From Ciona intestinalis (taxonomy: Eukaryota; Chordata; Ascidiacea; Phlebobranchia; Cionidae): 64,000 bases of DNA. The DNA lies in NCBI RefSeq assembly GCF_000224145.3, contig NW_004190446.2, positions 201,416-265,415 of the forward strand, in the 5' to 3' direction. The notes below the pieces were generated by a model that saw only the letters and a list, made by a program, of their open reading frames with translations, was not told where the DNA came from and did not search any database. The stretch's first letter is position 1; every line of letters begins with the position of its first letter. Of this stretch, positions 21,846 to 32,034 are shown piece by piece. The position numbers were made by a program, and so were the translations under genes.

Positions 21846-23634
21846 TAGGGGGTTCAACTGTGAGAAACAGTTAAGCGAAATGAGCCCTTCAGCAAACCAC
21901 TGTTCACACAAATTTTACTTTCATATGTATAGAGTGATCTATTTCCTTTAATGACTGACATTGATAATTCCCTTTACTCTATAATTAGGTCTTTTTAATT
22001 GATTTGGTCTTTGCTATCGTATTCAATGATTTAAGATATATGTTTAGGCTGGGTAGTTAGTTAAAAGAATGAAAATGACATCAACAGTATCAACAGAAAA
22101 TAGGGGACTTGACTTTTAAAATCAAATTTTTAATGAAAAATTGGACTTAGGTTTTAATAGACATGGCTTTTATTTACAAAGCATACAAACTTAACCAAAC
22201 AACAAAGTTACATCATTATTTGTGTAAAAGTTGCACCAATACTAAACACACCAACTTGATTGAACATAAAAAGTAACTATGTTTGATTTACTATAAACAA
22301 ATGAAACTATTATTTACCCAGTTAACGTTCGACGTGCTGTGCATGTTTAATTTCCGATAAACGAATAAAAGAAATATGCACGAAGCGTTGCACCATAGAG
22401 TATTGACTCTTCAAAGCAAACACTACAATGATTTCATTAAAAAGTATTGAGAAAGGGGATTTTACTGCTTACCGTAAGCACTGCTGGTAAAATATCTTAC
22501 TAAAAATAAGCATATAAGCTTCAGACAATTGGAACGAATAACAACTGGAATAAAATTAAAAAAATCCAAGGAACAATACCAAAACATAAAATTGAAGAAT
22601 CAATTGAAGAATGCTAATCAGTTACACGATAACATTCTTGATGAAACTGGAACAAAAATATTTAATTAAACCTTTAACTGTAATATAAACTTTGCTGCGC
22701 AAATTGTTTCACTGCCATTAATTTTACAATTACCTCAAAATTGCTTCTGTAGGTGCAATCAAGTGCTAGTTGATATCTAAAGAGCAATTTTCTAGTACTA
22801 AACCACGTTGAAGTATTATGTGTAATATTTGTTTTAAATTCTCATTGTGTTGAACTTGAACTTCTAAATATAATGTGAATGCTCTGTTTGTTTTTAAATT
22901 ATTAGTTATTGTTTAATACATTTCATTCTATTTTGTAAATAAATCTTTAATAAAAACCGCGTCTAAGCAAAATGAACAAAACCCACTTTTTGCTTGTCTT
23001 GTTATTCAACGAGGATGACAAAAGAAATGTAATATCTTTTCCATGGTAACTTTCTGAATGGTAAGTTTATTATTCAAACTTGGCTTTTTTGTTTTTTTAA
23101 AAGGTCTGTGCAGAAAACAAAGAAGTCTTCGTTCTAGTCAAGATATAATTTCCTCACTTTGGAGAGATTTATCCAGAACTGTTTGTACAAACAAGGGGAA
23201 CTTAGTTATTTATAAAACCAAGTTTTGAATATGAATGTTGAATATAACAACTATAATAAAATATGACAGAAAGTGGAAATGAAAACAGTATGTCAACAAA
23301 ACTGCAAGCCTTCATTTAAAAAAGTTTACCCAGCCTGGGATTTCTATAAAAGAAAGTCATCTAAGTAGATTATAAACAAATAATATGAGAGTTTGGACAG
23401 TTTACCATAGATCTAGAAATTAAAACCACCATGAAAGGCATGCAATATATTGTTATTGAATTTTATTACCGTCAAAATAACTTTTAGTTTATCTCTTTAA
23501 ATACGGCAATGCAACTAATTATATATAAATTATTTGACATTTGTATTTACTAACCTATGGTTGTGTTCGGTAATTTGAGAATATTTCTTGCCGCAGATTT
23601 TCGTTATTTTTAGAAGCAAAATCGAAACCGGAAC
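21846..23634. other. AT-rich intergenic DNA
   Basis: No gene that I can support. A short frame at 22972 (MNKTHFLLVLLFN...) looks like the start of a secreted peptide but closes after 25 codons; splicing to the AG at about 23121 is possible but unproven. A GAAAGTGGAAATGAAAACAG phrase at about 23270 matches the one near 18820. Confidence 0.4.
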
Positions 23635-23865
23635 ATGAGTGAAACTTATGTATTAAACTTTGATCTACCTGCATTAGAGGGTAAAAGACCAGGAAGAATC
23701 TATAAACAGACCCTAGAAGATGTTGGTACATTTATATATGAGGAACGCACCGTGAAATATTTTGTATATTCAAGCCACAACAATCCGAACTTGCTTGAGG
23801 AATTAAAAAAAAATTTTCCCAATGATACCGAGTTTATAAGAGGTACATCACAGCCCACAACATAA
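23635..23865 (+). CDS. Small soluble orphan protein (76 aa)
   Basis: Unrecognised. The start context CCGGAACATGAGT is good. The protein is hydrophilic with no membrane segment or signal peptide: MSETYVLNFDLPALEG, then TVKYFVYSSHNN and LLEELKKNFPNDTEF. The mix of beta-prone and helical segments and normal residue use argue for a real protein. It sits inside the microprotein cluster. Its 3' region (TTCATGGACTTTCTTAATGA) resembles the one after the gene at 29532 (CATGGACATTCTTGATGA). An acceptor-like TTGCCGCAG lies about 40 bp upstream of the ATG. No family core is present, so it is either a diverged member or a different gene. Confidence 0.6.
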   Translation: MSETYVLNFDLPALEGKRPGRIYKQTLEDVGTFIYEERTVKYFVYSSHNNPNLLEELKKNFPNDTEFIRGTSQPTT

Positions 23866-24299
23866 AATCTTGAAATCTTTATAAAATAAACTTCATGGAC
23901 TTTCTTAATGATTCAACAACGAAAAAACATTCTGGAAACTGGAGAAACTTTAAGTTTACAATGAATTGGAATACTTTCCGTTTGTTTAAATTACCAAAAA
24001 TACTTACATAGTTTTATATTGTGTTTTATAAATTTTCTGAAAAAATCAGATAATTTATATTTTGGCTATATTTAAATCAATAATAAATCAAAGAAACAAA
24101 CTCGCATTTTTTTAAATTGGTTGATGGCCAAGTGGAATTAAGAACAACAGCATTGACCACATGCTGAATTAAATGTAGATGCTTCTGTTAGTTTATATGC
24201 TACTTAGGCATTTAGTATAAGCAAGGTGTTGGTTGACTAAGTTGGAATAAACATGAGCAAAATAGTAGAGTAAAGGTCAAGAAAGAATGATGAAGGTGT

Positions 24300-24560
24300 T
24301 TTAGTAATACATAAATATCTCTGCATGGTGGGGTACACAGTCGTAATAACACAGGTGTTCTGTTTTATACACCCCGTGCCCGCTTACGAGTTACCACTTA
24401 TGTAACTTTGTGGGTGATTGTTTTTAAGAATGGCTGATAATTTGGACAACCCACCGGTGACCACTGGGTTGGAGCAATTACCGTTAAGTGTCTTCCCCAA
24501 GGACACACACGCCCACAATGATAGCAGCTTCATGTCTAGAACCCGGTATCTTCTGGTTAT
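24300..24560 (-). repeat. SINE, reverse orientation
   Basis: Reverse complement of the SINE: tail first (AACACAGGTGTTCTGTTT, GTGCCCGCTTACGAGTTACC), then the body (GGACAACCCACCGGTGACC, AAGTGTCTTCCCCAAGGAC), then the tRNA-like end near CTAGAACCCGG. Confidence 0.8.
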
Positions 24561-25319
24561 AATGCAAGCAAACCACCGGTGTCGCGGAAATCTGGTCCCC
24601 CAGAAATCTGGTTCCCATTGGCTACTGCGCATGCGTAGATACGATACATTTTCATTAGAAATCTTTAAACCTGATTCCGAACGAATCATGTATTCATGTT
24701 TTTATATAGTTTATTCTATTTAATGTGAAAATGTAGGTTTTGTCGCCATTTTTCGTTGTTGGTGACGTGTTAACGGTAGTGGTCATTGGAGATACGTCAT
24801 AATGTATAATTAAAGTTAAAACACAGCTTAAATTTCTTTCAAAAAAATAAATCCTTAAACATAAATTTACGAAGTATGTCGCATTTAACAACTGTTATTT
24901 TTATTCGGAAACAGAGTTCTAGATTCCTCATAAAATAAGGAATAAGTAGCCCGTGCGACACCGGCACCAGACAAGGTGCATAAATAACAAAACAATCAAT
25001 TCTCACCATTATAGAGTTCCTAGATGATCCAACTTGTAAATAGGAACATAATGTTTTAAACTGTAAAGAAAAGTGAAATAAAATGAAATATATCCAGAAC
25101 ACAAATATGGGATTAATCAAAAAATATAAAAGTAACTTTTGAGTTTTAATACCTGCACATTTAATTAACTCTTTTAATAAAGTAAAGCTGTGTTTGACAT
25201 ATTATAGAAAGATGAGAATAAAAGAACGCACAGCTTTTGATTTAAGAAAATATAATCAATAGTGACAATTCAACTCTTTGTTTGGTTTGATTAAAATTTA
25301 ATTTAATTTGGTGTGAAAA

Positions 25320-25390
25320 CCACAGTAGTTATAACACGGGTGTTTTATGTCATGTACATGTTATTACATATGTAACTTTGTGGGTGATAG
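25320..25390 (-). repeat. SINE tail fragment
   Basis: GTTATAACACGGGTGTTTTA, then TATGTAACTTTGTGGGTGAT, is the reversed SINE tail. It stands immediately before the duplicated 25411-25830 block, as a similar tail does near 19300. Confidence 0.6.
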
Positions 25391-25410
25391 CATCTTATTT
25401 TTTATTTTTG

Positions 25411-25830
25411 TAAAAGCAGACACAATGTTATTGTGGAGTTCAATAAAGAATAAACAATATTGTTGTAAGAAATGAATATTTAAACAAACATTGCTTGCCT
25501 TCATAGGCTTTCATATTGACTGAATTTGTAAAGCGGAATAATATTATTTAAAACTAAAAATAAAAATTTAGTGTATTCTGCTGAGCCCTTTCAATAGTTT
25601 AAAGGCTGGGTAACATAACAATGACTTGTGTCGCAATATCGTCTTATTGTTAGCCAATGTTTTCGCCTGTATGATAATATTTAAACAGTAACCAAGACAG
25701 AATTTTTATCATAATATGGGCAGAGTGGAGAATAGTTGAAACAAAGGGTTAAGAAAATGGAGACCAAGTTCTGTAGAGCAATTTTAATATTACCTGGGAA
25801 GACGTTGCAAATTAAAAAATTAATGAAAGT
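25411..25830 (+). repeat. Duplicated 3'-region block, second copy
   Basis: Matches 18860-19280 from AAAAGCAGACACAATGTTAT onward. No intact small coding frame lies just upstream, so the associated gene copy may have been lost. Confidence 0.8.
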
Positions 25831-25996
25831 AATTTTCTTGCATGATGTGGCAAATACATTCGGTGAGTTCTGTTTCACACACCTAATTGGTGCTTTTCTC
25901 TTTCAATAAAATAAAGCCTATGCAGAATAATGTTGTGCAAAAAAATCATGTGTGTGTTTTAATAGTTTTTTTAAAACATGGTAGTATTGGTTGTTC

Positions 25997-26350
25997 TATA
26001 GTAGGATGGGGGAACATGGGACACTTTGTCGGGCGAGACTTTTTTCAAATTTCTTTTTACGGACCCCCATTTATTCAAATAATGTTAAAGAAATATTCGA
26101 CAGTATTATCACGACTTCATAAAACTTGCGGCAAAGCGGACTACTGAGTTCTCTTACACTCTTGCTGTCCTCACGTTTGTCCCTAGCCTGATGCGGCTTG
26201 TTTGTCCGCTAATAAAATGAGTCGTCGACCTAGCGTTATGGAGTCTTTACGTTGCGATGGGCGCTAGCGTGAACGGATCTACTGCACCCCCCGCCACGAT
26301 GCATTGAGATGGGCGCGACCGTTGAACCTTACATTACCGCACCCCCTACA
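25997..26350. other. Inverted-repeat-element end joined to a GC-richer block
   Basis: It begins TATAGTAGGATGGGGGAACA, the left end of the element family seen at 15133. Its interior is different and markedly GC-richer than its surroundings (ATGGGCGCTAGCGTGAACGG, CACCCCCCGCCACGATGC). Two similar phrases inside, GATGGGCGCTAGCGTGAACG and GATGGGCGCGACCGTTGAAC, are each followed by a C-rich stretch. I cannot assign it. Confidence 0.4.
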
Positions 26351-27099
26351 GTGTTTTATAACTTTTCAGAAAAAATCAGATAAAAACAGACACAATTGCA
26401 AAGTAGAGTTCAAGAAAATTTAAACCAGTTTCAAGAAATCAAAAATAAATAATTCTCATCCATCTTTCTCTTCAATAGAATTAAACTTGTACAGCAGAAC
26501 AACACTTTGGACCCGGAACAAAAATATAAAGTTCATGATAAATATAATTCTTGCACTAACAAACTAGCACTTTCAAATCTGTTTCGTACGTACTATATTA
26601 TACTTTTAAACAACAGAATATAAACTTTAAAATAATATTACTTTAAATAAAAACCAACACAGAAAAATGTTCTTGATTTTCTGGTTCTGAAACATTACAA
26701 TCACAATTCAAACTTCAAAAAAAGTTCCATTTATTTAAAAAAAAACATAAAGTTAAGAAATTGTGTTGCACAACATAATACATAATTCACGATATTAAAA
26801 GACGTCTATAATCTAAAAAAGTTACTCAATATATTTATAAAGAAAATATTCAGAATGTTGCATTTTCAATTTTGTTTTGGTCCCCTACCTATATTTACGT
26901 TAAACAATCGGCCACATATTTTATGTAAAATTTAGTTGTCTGTTTGGATTTCTACAGTAAAAACCTCATTTTAAACATGTAAAAATAGTTTGTGTAAAGC
27001 CAAATTTACGCCTTTGCCCTGAAGTTAGGATTTCGGGCACAGAATGATAGCAGTTTGATTGCCTGTGTTGTTATTGCCAGGTCAAAATGAACTACAACA

Positions 27100-27330
27100 A
27101 TGAAATCAACTCTAGCATTGTGTGTGGGGTCATATCAAATATCAGCCAAAGGAATCTTAAGATGATATATCAGCCAAAGGAATCTTAAGATGATATATCA
27201 GCCAAAGGAATCTTATGATCATATATCAGCCAAAGGAATGCCAGCAGTGGAACTTAAGATTGAAATTGGATCTATTGTTGAACCTGTAGGAGACCTTGTT
27301 GTTACCGAGTTTATGTGGGTAACATGGTAA
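27100..27330 (+). pseudogene. Microprotein family copy disrupted by a 28-bp repeat
   Basis: The frame MKSTLALCVGSYQISAKG begins like an expressed family member and then enters a 28-bp tandem array (27139-27239) that introduces a stop. Three extra 28-bp units equal 84 bp, so the frame after the array (GMPAVELKIEIGSIVEP to a stop at 27330) is in phase with the start. The array therefore appears to have expanded inside a once-open gene. A related copy lies at 28887. The downstream half is less hydrophobic than in members A-F. Confidence 0.55.
27139..27239 (+). repeat. 28-bp tandem repeat, about 3.6 units
   Basis: Units of ATATCAGCCAAAGGAATCTT plus AAGATGAT, three nearly identical and a partial fourth. 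No spacers, so not a CRISPR-like array. Confidence 0.85.
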
Positions 27331-27589
27331 CATACTTGGTACAACAGCCATTACATAAGTGAAACCAACAATTAAAAACATTGAGCCCTAAAACATCTTT
27401 TATTGGTCGGAAAATGTAAAAAATTTGGTAAGTTTGTTTTTTATTTGGAAAAAAGTAATAAAAAACATATGGGCTATTTTTTGTCGTTTTTAATATTCAT
27501 TTTTAATATTTTTCTTCAAAAAAGAGCTTTAAATGCAAATTTATGGCCCCCTACCAAGAAAAATCTATAAACCTAAAAATTTTGTTTAC

Positions 27590-27910
27590 ACCCATTGCGC
27601 AAGTTACAGTTTTTGCACACAAAAAGCAGTTGGAGTACTCAAGAATTTGATTACTTTATTCGCGACACAATAGGCTTAAATTTCTTGTTCCTGTTATTGA
27701 CAATGGCATATAGACATCACATCTGTATCTTGGTTACAGATAAATGTTTATTGTTCCAAACTGCCAACGCAAAGTTGGGCAAGTGATTCTAACAATACAA
27801 TAATTATTACGACACAATGATTGTTCTTTTTCAATACTAATCAATGTTCATTATATAAAGAGCAAAAAGAAACTGATATCAATATTAGCTTGGTCTTCAT
27901 AACAGCATGT
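27590..27910 (+). repeat. Duplicated upstream block, copy 1
   Basis: From TTTTGCACACAAAAAGCAGT to ATATTAGCTTGGTCTTC, matching 29055-29395. Both copies end with a TATA-box-like TATATAAA (27853 and 29349) and lie upstream of a microprotein gene (28327 and 29532). They probably contain the promoters. Confidence 0.8.
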
Positions 27911-28326
27911 GTTAGTAAATATGGCTTGCATTTGTAAGCAAGAACGTTTCATTACAAGATGGTTTGATGCTTAAATAGTTAAATTTTCAGAAGTATATAA
28001 TCTGATATTTACACTTAGTACGCTCACCTCATGTTCTTCCATTATAAGGATGTTTGTTGTTGGTTTGGATGCTTATTGAATATTTGAGTTACAGGTCAAC
28101 TACCCAAAAAGTTTAAAGACAACCCCAAGGTGCTCAATATAGGATGCATGCTAAAACTTTTAACCTGTTAAATATAATGAATTAGTTACTCTGGTGAGCC
28201 TTGGTTGTAAATTAACAATGACAAGGTGATAACTGTGTTTTCTGCTTTAGAGCTATAATATAATGAAAATAATATTACTTTACATAGATTACTCTGTATT
28301 TATATAAATAAACATAACAAACAGTT

Positions 28327-28542
28327 ATGGATCCTATTAGTTTTACAGTTGGCGCTGGACCACTTGCAATAACAACCACAGGAGTGGCAGGTGCAGTGAT
28401 ATTTGGTGTGGTTATGGTTGCTACTGTAGTTTTTGTTGGCCACAAAATGTATGTTACTATGAAAGACAACAAGAAAATAAAAGAGGTGAAAAGCTTCCTG
28501 AAAAAAAAGTTCAAAAGCCTGAAGATAGTCTTCAGAATTTAA
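28327..28542 (+). CDS. Microprotein family member D (71 aa, one membrane segment)
   Basis: Unrecognised. MDPISFTVGAGPLAITTTG leads into a Gly/Val-rich hydrophobic helix (about residues 20-40, ending VVFVGHKMY), then a strongly basic tail with DNKKIKEVK and KKKFKSLK. The core GPLAITTTGVAGAV aligns with GPLQLKAKGLPATI of the gene at 21236. The topology is a single membrane helix with a basic C-terminus. The last 35 bp of the frame and what follows are part of a direct repeat of GCCTGAAGATAGTCTTCAGA (28517 and 28562). The gene follows the duplicated block 27590-27910, which likely carries its promoter. Confidence 0.6.
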   Translation: MDPISFTVGAGPLAITTTGVAGAVIFGVVMVATVVFVGHKMYVTMKDNKKIKEVKSFLKKKFKSLKIVFRI

Positions 28543-28886
28543 CGAAACTATTAAATTTAAAGCCTGAAGATAGTCTTCAGAATTTAACGAAACTATGAGA
28601 CAAACATAAACTGAACAAAAACTGCAAAACATTTATCACAATCACGGTGATTCAACTTGTACAGAAGAAACTTGTTATGGGCGATACACTTGCTTTGTTC
28701 GATCTATTGTTGTCTAAATTTGCTTTGTTAATTATGTCAGTATTGCCTATACCCTGGCATTGTGACGTGTAATTGATTTATTTGTTTTAATTTTTCAAAG
28801 ATCCATTTGTGCCATTTCATATTCAATCAAATGAAACACCTGTGTTATAAAGACTATTGCTTCAATTTGAATAGTGCAAAGTCACA

Positions 28887-29195
28887 ATGAACACAATACA
28901 ACCAACTCTAGCATTGTGTGTAGAGCCGTACCAAATATCAGCCAAAGGAATTGAAATTAAGATCAAACATCGGCCAAGGAATATCAGCAGTGAAACTTTA
29001 AAATTGGATCTACAAACAATTTTGTTTAAAAAGTTACAGTTTGCTACAAAAGTTAACAGTTTTTTGCACACAAAAAGCAGTTGGAGTACTCAAGAATTTT
29101 ATTACTCAAGATTGTTATTACTTTATTCACAACACAATAGGCTTAAATTCCTTGTTCCTGTTACAAAAGCATATTTTATTACTGTGTCCTTCTAA
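28887..29195 (+). pseudogene. Diverged microprotein family copy
   Basis: An open frame of 102 residues starts MNTIQPTLALCVEPYQISAKG, matching the copy at 27100 in its first 20 codons. It then runs into AT-rich duplicated upstream DNA with no hydrophobic helix and no family-like end. The latter part (HTKSSWSTQEF) is also open in the other copy of the block at 27590, where it is noncoding in context. A degenerate gene copy is the simplest reading; a short expressed protein is possible. Confidence 0.4.
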
Positions 29196-29395
29196 CATAC
29201 AGACATCACATCTGTGTCTTGGTAACAGATAAATGTTTATTGTTCAATACTGTCAACGCAAAGTTGGGCAAGTGATTCTAACAATACAATAATTATTGCG
29301 ACACAGTCATTGTTCTTTTTCAATACTTAGAAATATTCATGTCCAATATATAAATGGTGGGAAGGAACTAATCTCAATATTAGCTTGGTCTTCGT
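29055..29395 (+). repeat. Duplicated upstream block, copy 2
   Basis: Second copy of 27590-27910, with TATATAAATGG at about 29349, followed by the microprotein gene at 29532. Confidence 0.8.
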
Positions 29396-29531
29396 AACGT
29401 GGCATGTAGCTTTTATAAACACTGTTGCTTCCCCGCCGTGTAAGAATAAAACAGTTATATTTCTTTAATTATTGTAATATGTACAATATTTCAGCCTTGT
29501 TACATTTTTAGAATTTATCTGAAAATAAAGA

Positions 29532-29732
29532 ATGGGAAAAGAAATGGAAGAAAAAAACAGTTTTGCTGCAAATTGTGGTTGGTTTGCATGCAAAGCTACT
29601 GGGACAGCAGCTAGTATTGCTGCCTTGAGTCAACTAGCTGTTCCTGTGGCCGCTGTAGCGATTGTTTGTGTGGTAGCAGGAGGATCTGCCCTGGATGAGA
29701 AAGAGCAGGGAAAAAAATACTGCAAAAATTAA
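29532..29732 (+). CDS. Microprotein family member E (66 aa, one membrane segment)
   Basis: Unrecognised. MGKEMEEKNSFAANCGWFA leads into the core GWFACKATGTAASIAALSQ and an Ala/Val-rich hydrophobic helix (about residues 33-50, VPVAAVAIVCVVAGG), then a short charged tail ending KYCKN. Three Cys flank the helix. ATTTCAG stands about 40 bp before the ATG, preceded by a TATA-containing duplicated block. After the stop come CATGGACATTCTTGATGA and TGAACTTGTACAGACAAACA, a 3' signature shared with several cluster members. The Ala-rich helix faintly recalls the ISG12/IFI27 family, but I see no convincing alignment. Confidence 0.62.
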   Translation: MGKEMEEKNSFAANCGWFACKATGTAASIAALSQLAVPVAAVAIVCVVAGGSALDEKEQGKKYCKN

Positions 29733-29949
29733 ATACTAAACCCCATGGACATTCTTGATGAGTGAACTTGTACAGACAAACAATTTTACTTTAAAAGGTG
29801 TATTAAACAGAAGAAACGAAATTTTAAACCCGAGGAGAAAAATATATAAAATATACATTTCGACTTTATTATTTTTTAAATAATAAATACTTCTTACCTG
29901 TTCATGTCACCTTTTTTGCTTTGTGTTGTTTTGAAATACAATTAACATT

Positions 29950-30255
29950 TTACAACAAAGTTTCAATTGCATTAAATAGAACAATTTTTTTTTATTCGGA
30001 AGTTGCAAATATCACTTATATAAAACTGTTCAACTTTTTTGGTATTATATAAATTGTGGTTGTTATTGTACATAAAAGGAGTATTTTTGAAATAAAATCA
30101 CTCATAATCTGAATAACTTGTGATTTTTAAGCTCATTGCATATTAGAGATTAAAACCTGATGATAAAAGTGCAAAGTCATAATTAACTGCAATATTCGAC
30201 TACAATCTAGAACAAGACACTAAGGTAATATACGTACAGTGCAAATACTAGAAGG
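29950..30255 (+). repeat. Shared downstream block, copy 2 of 3 (diverged)
   Basis: It matches 21540-21845 and 32535-32845. The part from about 30100 (TTTTTAAGCTCATTGCATATT to GTACAGTGCAAATACTA) is almost identical; the first half is diverged. Confidence 0.8.
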
Positions 30256-31548
30256 GGTTTAACAGTGAGCTAGCAAAGATAATAAAACTAAACGCCTCGT
30301 CCGGCAAACCACTTACGCAACACACTAATTATTACACCTAAAAAGCCATAGGACATTTTTATTTAAGTAGGCTTGGGTGTTCTATTTGAATAAGAGTAGC
30401 CTATAGGTATTTTGCAGCCTTGCCCGTTATTTACGTGCAGTTTGTAAAACAATAAAACATAATTATTGTTTTAAGAAATTTTTCCGATGATTATTTCTAA
30501 ACTTTATGGTCAGCAAGAAGTTTTTTATCTTAATTTAATTTATTTTTATTATTATTCAGCTGATAATATGAGACAATTATACATTGGATTGCTACACACC
30601 ATTACGTATCTTGAGTTATTGCAACCACTCACAGTTTTTCTTAAATTAACAACCCACAGAACTTATAAACAGAACATGCTCACATGTGGATAGCTGATGG
30701 TGACATCAATTGTTGTACGTATCGTATAAACCATTACGTATCATGCGTAATGCGACCGGCCCACATGTTCTCTGTTGCAATTTGTACATGGGATATTTTC
30801 TTTGGCTAATTATTCTTAGCTGCCCACACATATACATAACAATAGAAGCTGCAGAGATAACAAATAGAAGCACCGCGTGATAAAATGACATCACAGACAA
30901 AATACAGCTAATTTGCATGCTACATCCTTCCACCCACCCATACTCTAACTTCATGGAAAGAAAGAAGGATTGAAACGGTTAATATACGTATTTGGCCGCA
31001 TTGCAGAGACAAAATCAATATATAAAGTTGGTTTTCATGTCAATATGTTCAAATGAGATTTGTTGTTTATACAAGTGCTTGTGTTAGTAGAAAAGCATAT
31101 TATTTAAGTTTATTAAAGTAAAAACAGTTTATTTCCAAGATCATGCCTTTTGGGATTAACTTTTTAAGAAAAACTAAGAATTCTTACATTAAAGCTGTCA
31201 TAGCATTGTGGACAAATAAATGGCAGTTCAAAATTTGTTTCTTTGTTCTACTGAAGGTGCCATAAAGTTGTTAGTGGTTCAAAACCGGCAACGTACCATA
31301 ACCGATGTTATTAAACGTAGAAATATTTCAGCACAGTCTTTTTTAATATTGGTAAACCTGCTATATCAGTTAAAACTCTTTTTTTTCAGATTGCAATACA
31401 TTTTTGCCTTTTAATTTATTCGCCTGGTAAATTAATTACCTTGTAAATTTAAAAAAAACTTTAATGCAAACAGAACTAATGGTTTTAAGCTGGATGTAAT
31501 TGATCTTCAGATTCATTGTGCATAACATAGAAAGAATTATTTTCCAAC
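30256..31548. other. AT-rich intergenic DNA
   Basis: No gene that I can support. The part 31330-31475 combines phrases seen near 19770 (GGTAAACCTGCTATAT) and near 18250 (TTTTGCCTTTTAATTTATTC), so it is a patchwork of cluster flanks leading to the gene at 31549. Confidence 0.45.
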
Positions 31549-31797
31549 ATGAAGCTTTTCAAGTACCTTTTAAGTGGAGCTAGAAACTCTAAAATGAAGG
31601 TTTTCAATGATGGCTCACAAACTTGGAAAGAATTTGATGGGATAGCAGCAATCATCCGCAGCGTGGGCATTAACATTGCTCTCTTCTTATCTGCCGGACC
31701 ATGGAACTTGCCATATAACTGGTCTTTCAAATTTCAACATAATAACCCTACAACAGGACAGAAGTTGGAGATGGAAATAAACAAAGGAGGCAAATAA
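31549..31797 (+). CDS. Microprotein family member F (82 aa, diverged)
   Basis: Unrecognised. It starts MKLFKYLLSGARNSKMK. The core is SQTWKEFDGIAAIIRSVG, where GIAAIIRS matches GMAATILRS of the gene at 32035. A hydrophobic stretch follows (about residues 32-48, INIALFLSAGPWNL), then a longer polar C-terminus ending EINKGGK. ATCTTCAG stands about 35 bp before the ATG, the same arrangement as in other members. It lies 240 bp before gene C on the same strand. It is the most diverged intact member. Confidence 0.55.
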   Translation: MKLFKYLLSGARNSKMKVFNDGSQTWKEFDGIAAIIRSVGINIALFLSAGPWNLPYNWSFKFQHNNPTTGQKLEMEINKGGK

Positions 31798-32034
31798 TCG
31801 CCTATGTTTGATGGTTAAGCTTCGAAGAAGTGCAATCATTATGGACACCAAATCAAATTTAAGACATTGAAAATTTACAACAATTATACATTGTTCTTAC
31901 TTTTTGAAAGTAAACTCGCATTATTAACCATGTGCATTTAATTTGTTGTTTTACATATTTATTTAGTTAATTATAATTATTTAGTATATGTTTCAGAACT
32001 TGTTGTCAATTTTAGAAATTGAAAACTGACAATA

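Noticed and set aside
27139-27239. Short direct repeats that could be taken for a CRISPR-like array
   Set aside because: The 28-bp units are head to tail with no spacers, in a eukaryotic genome.
29532-29732. Similarity of the Ala/Gly-rich helix of microprotein E to ISG12/IFI27 interferon-induced proteins
   Set aside because: Only composition is shared. The ISG12 pattern of repeated GxxAGxxA with the typical length and spacing is not present.
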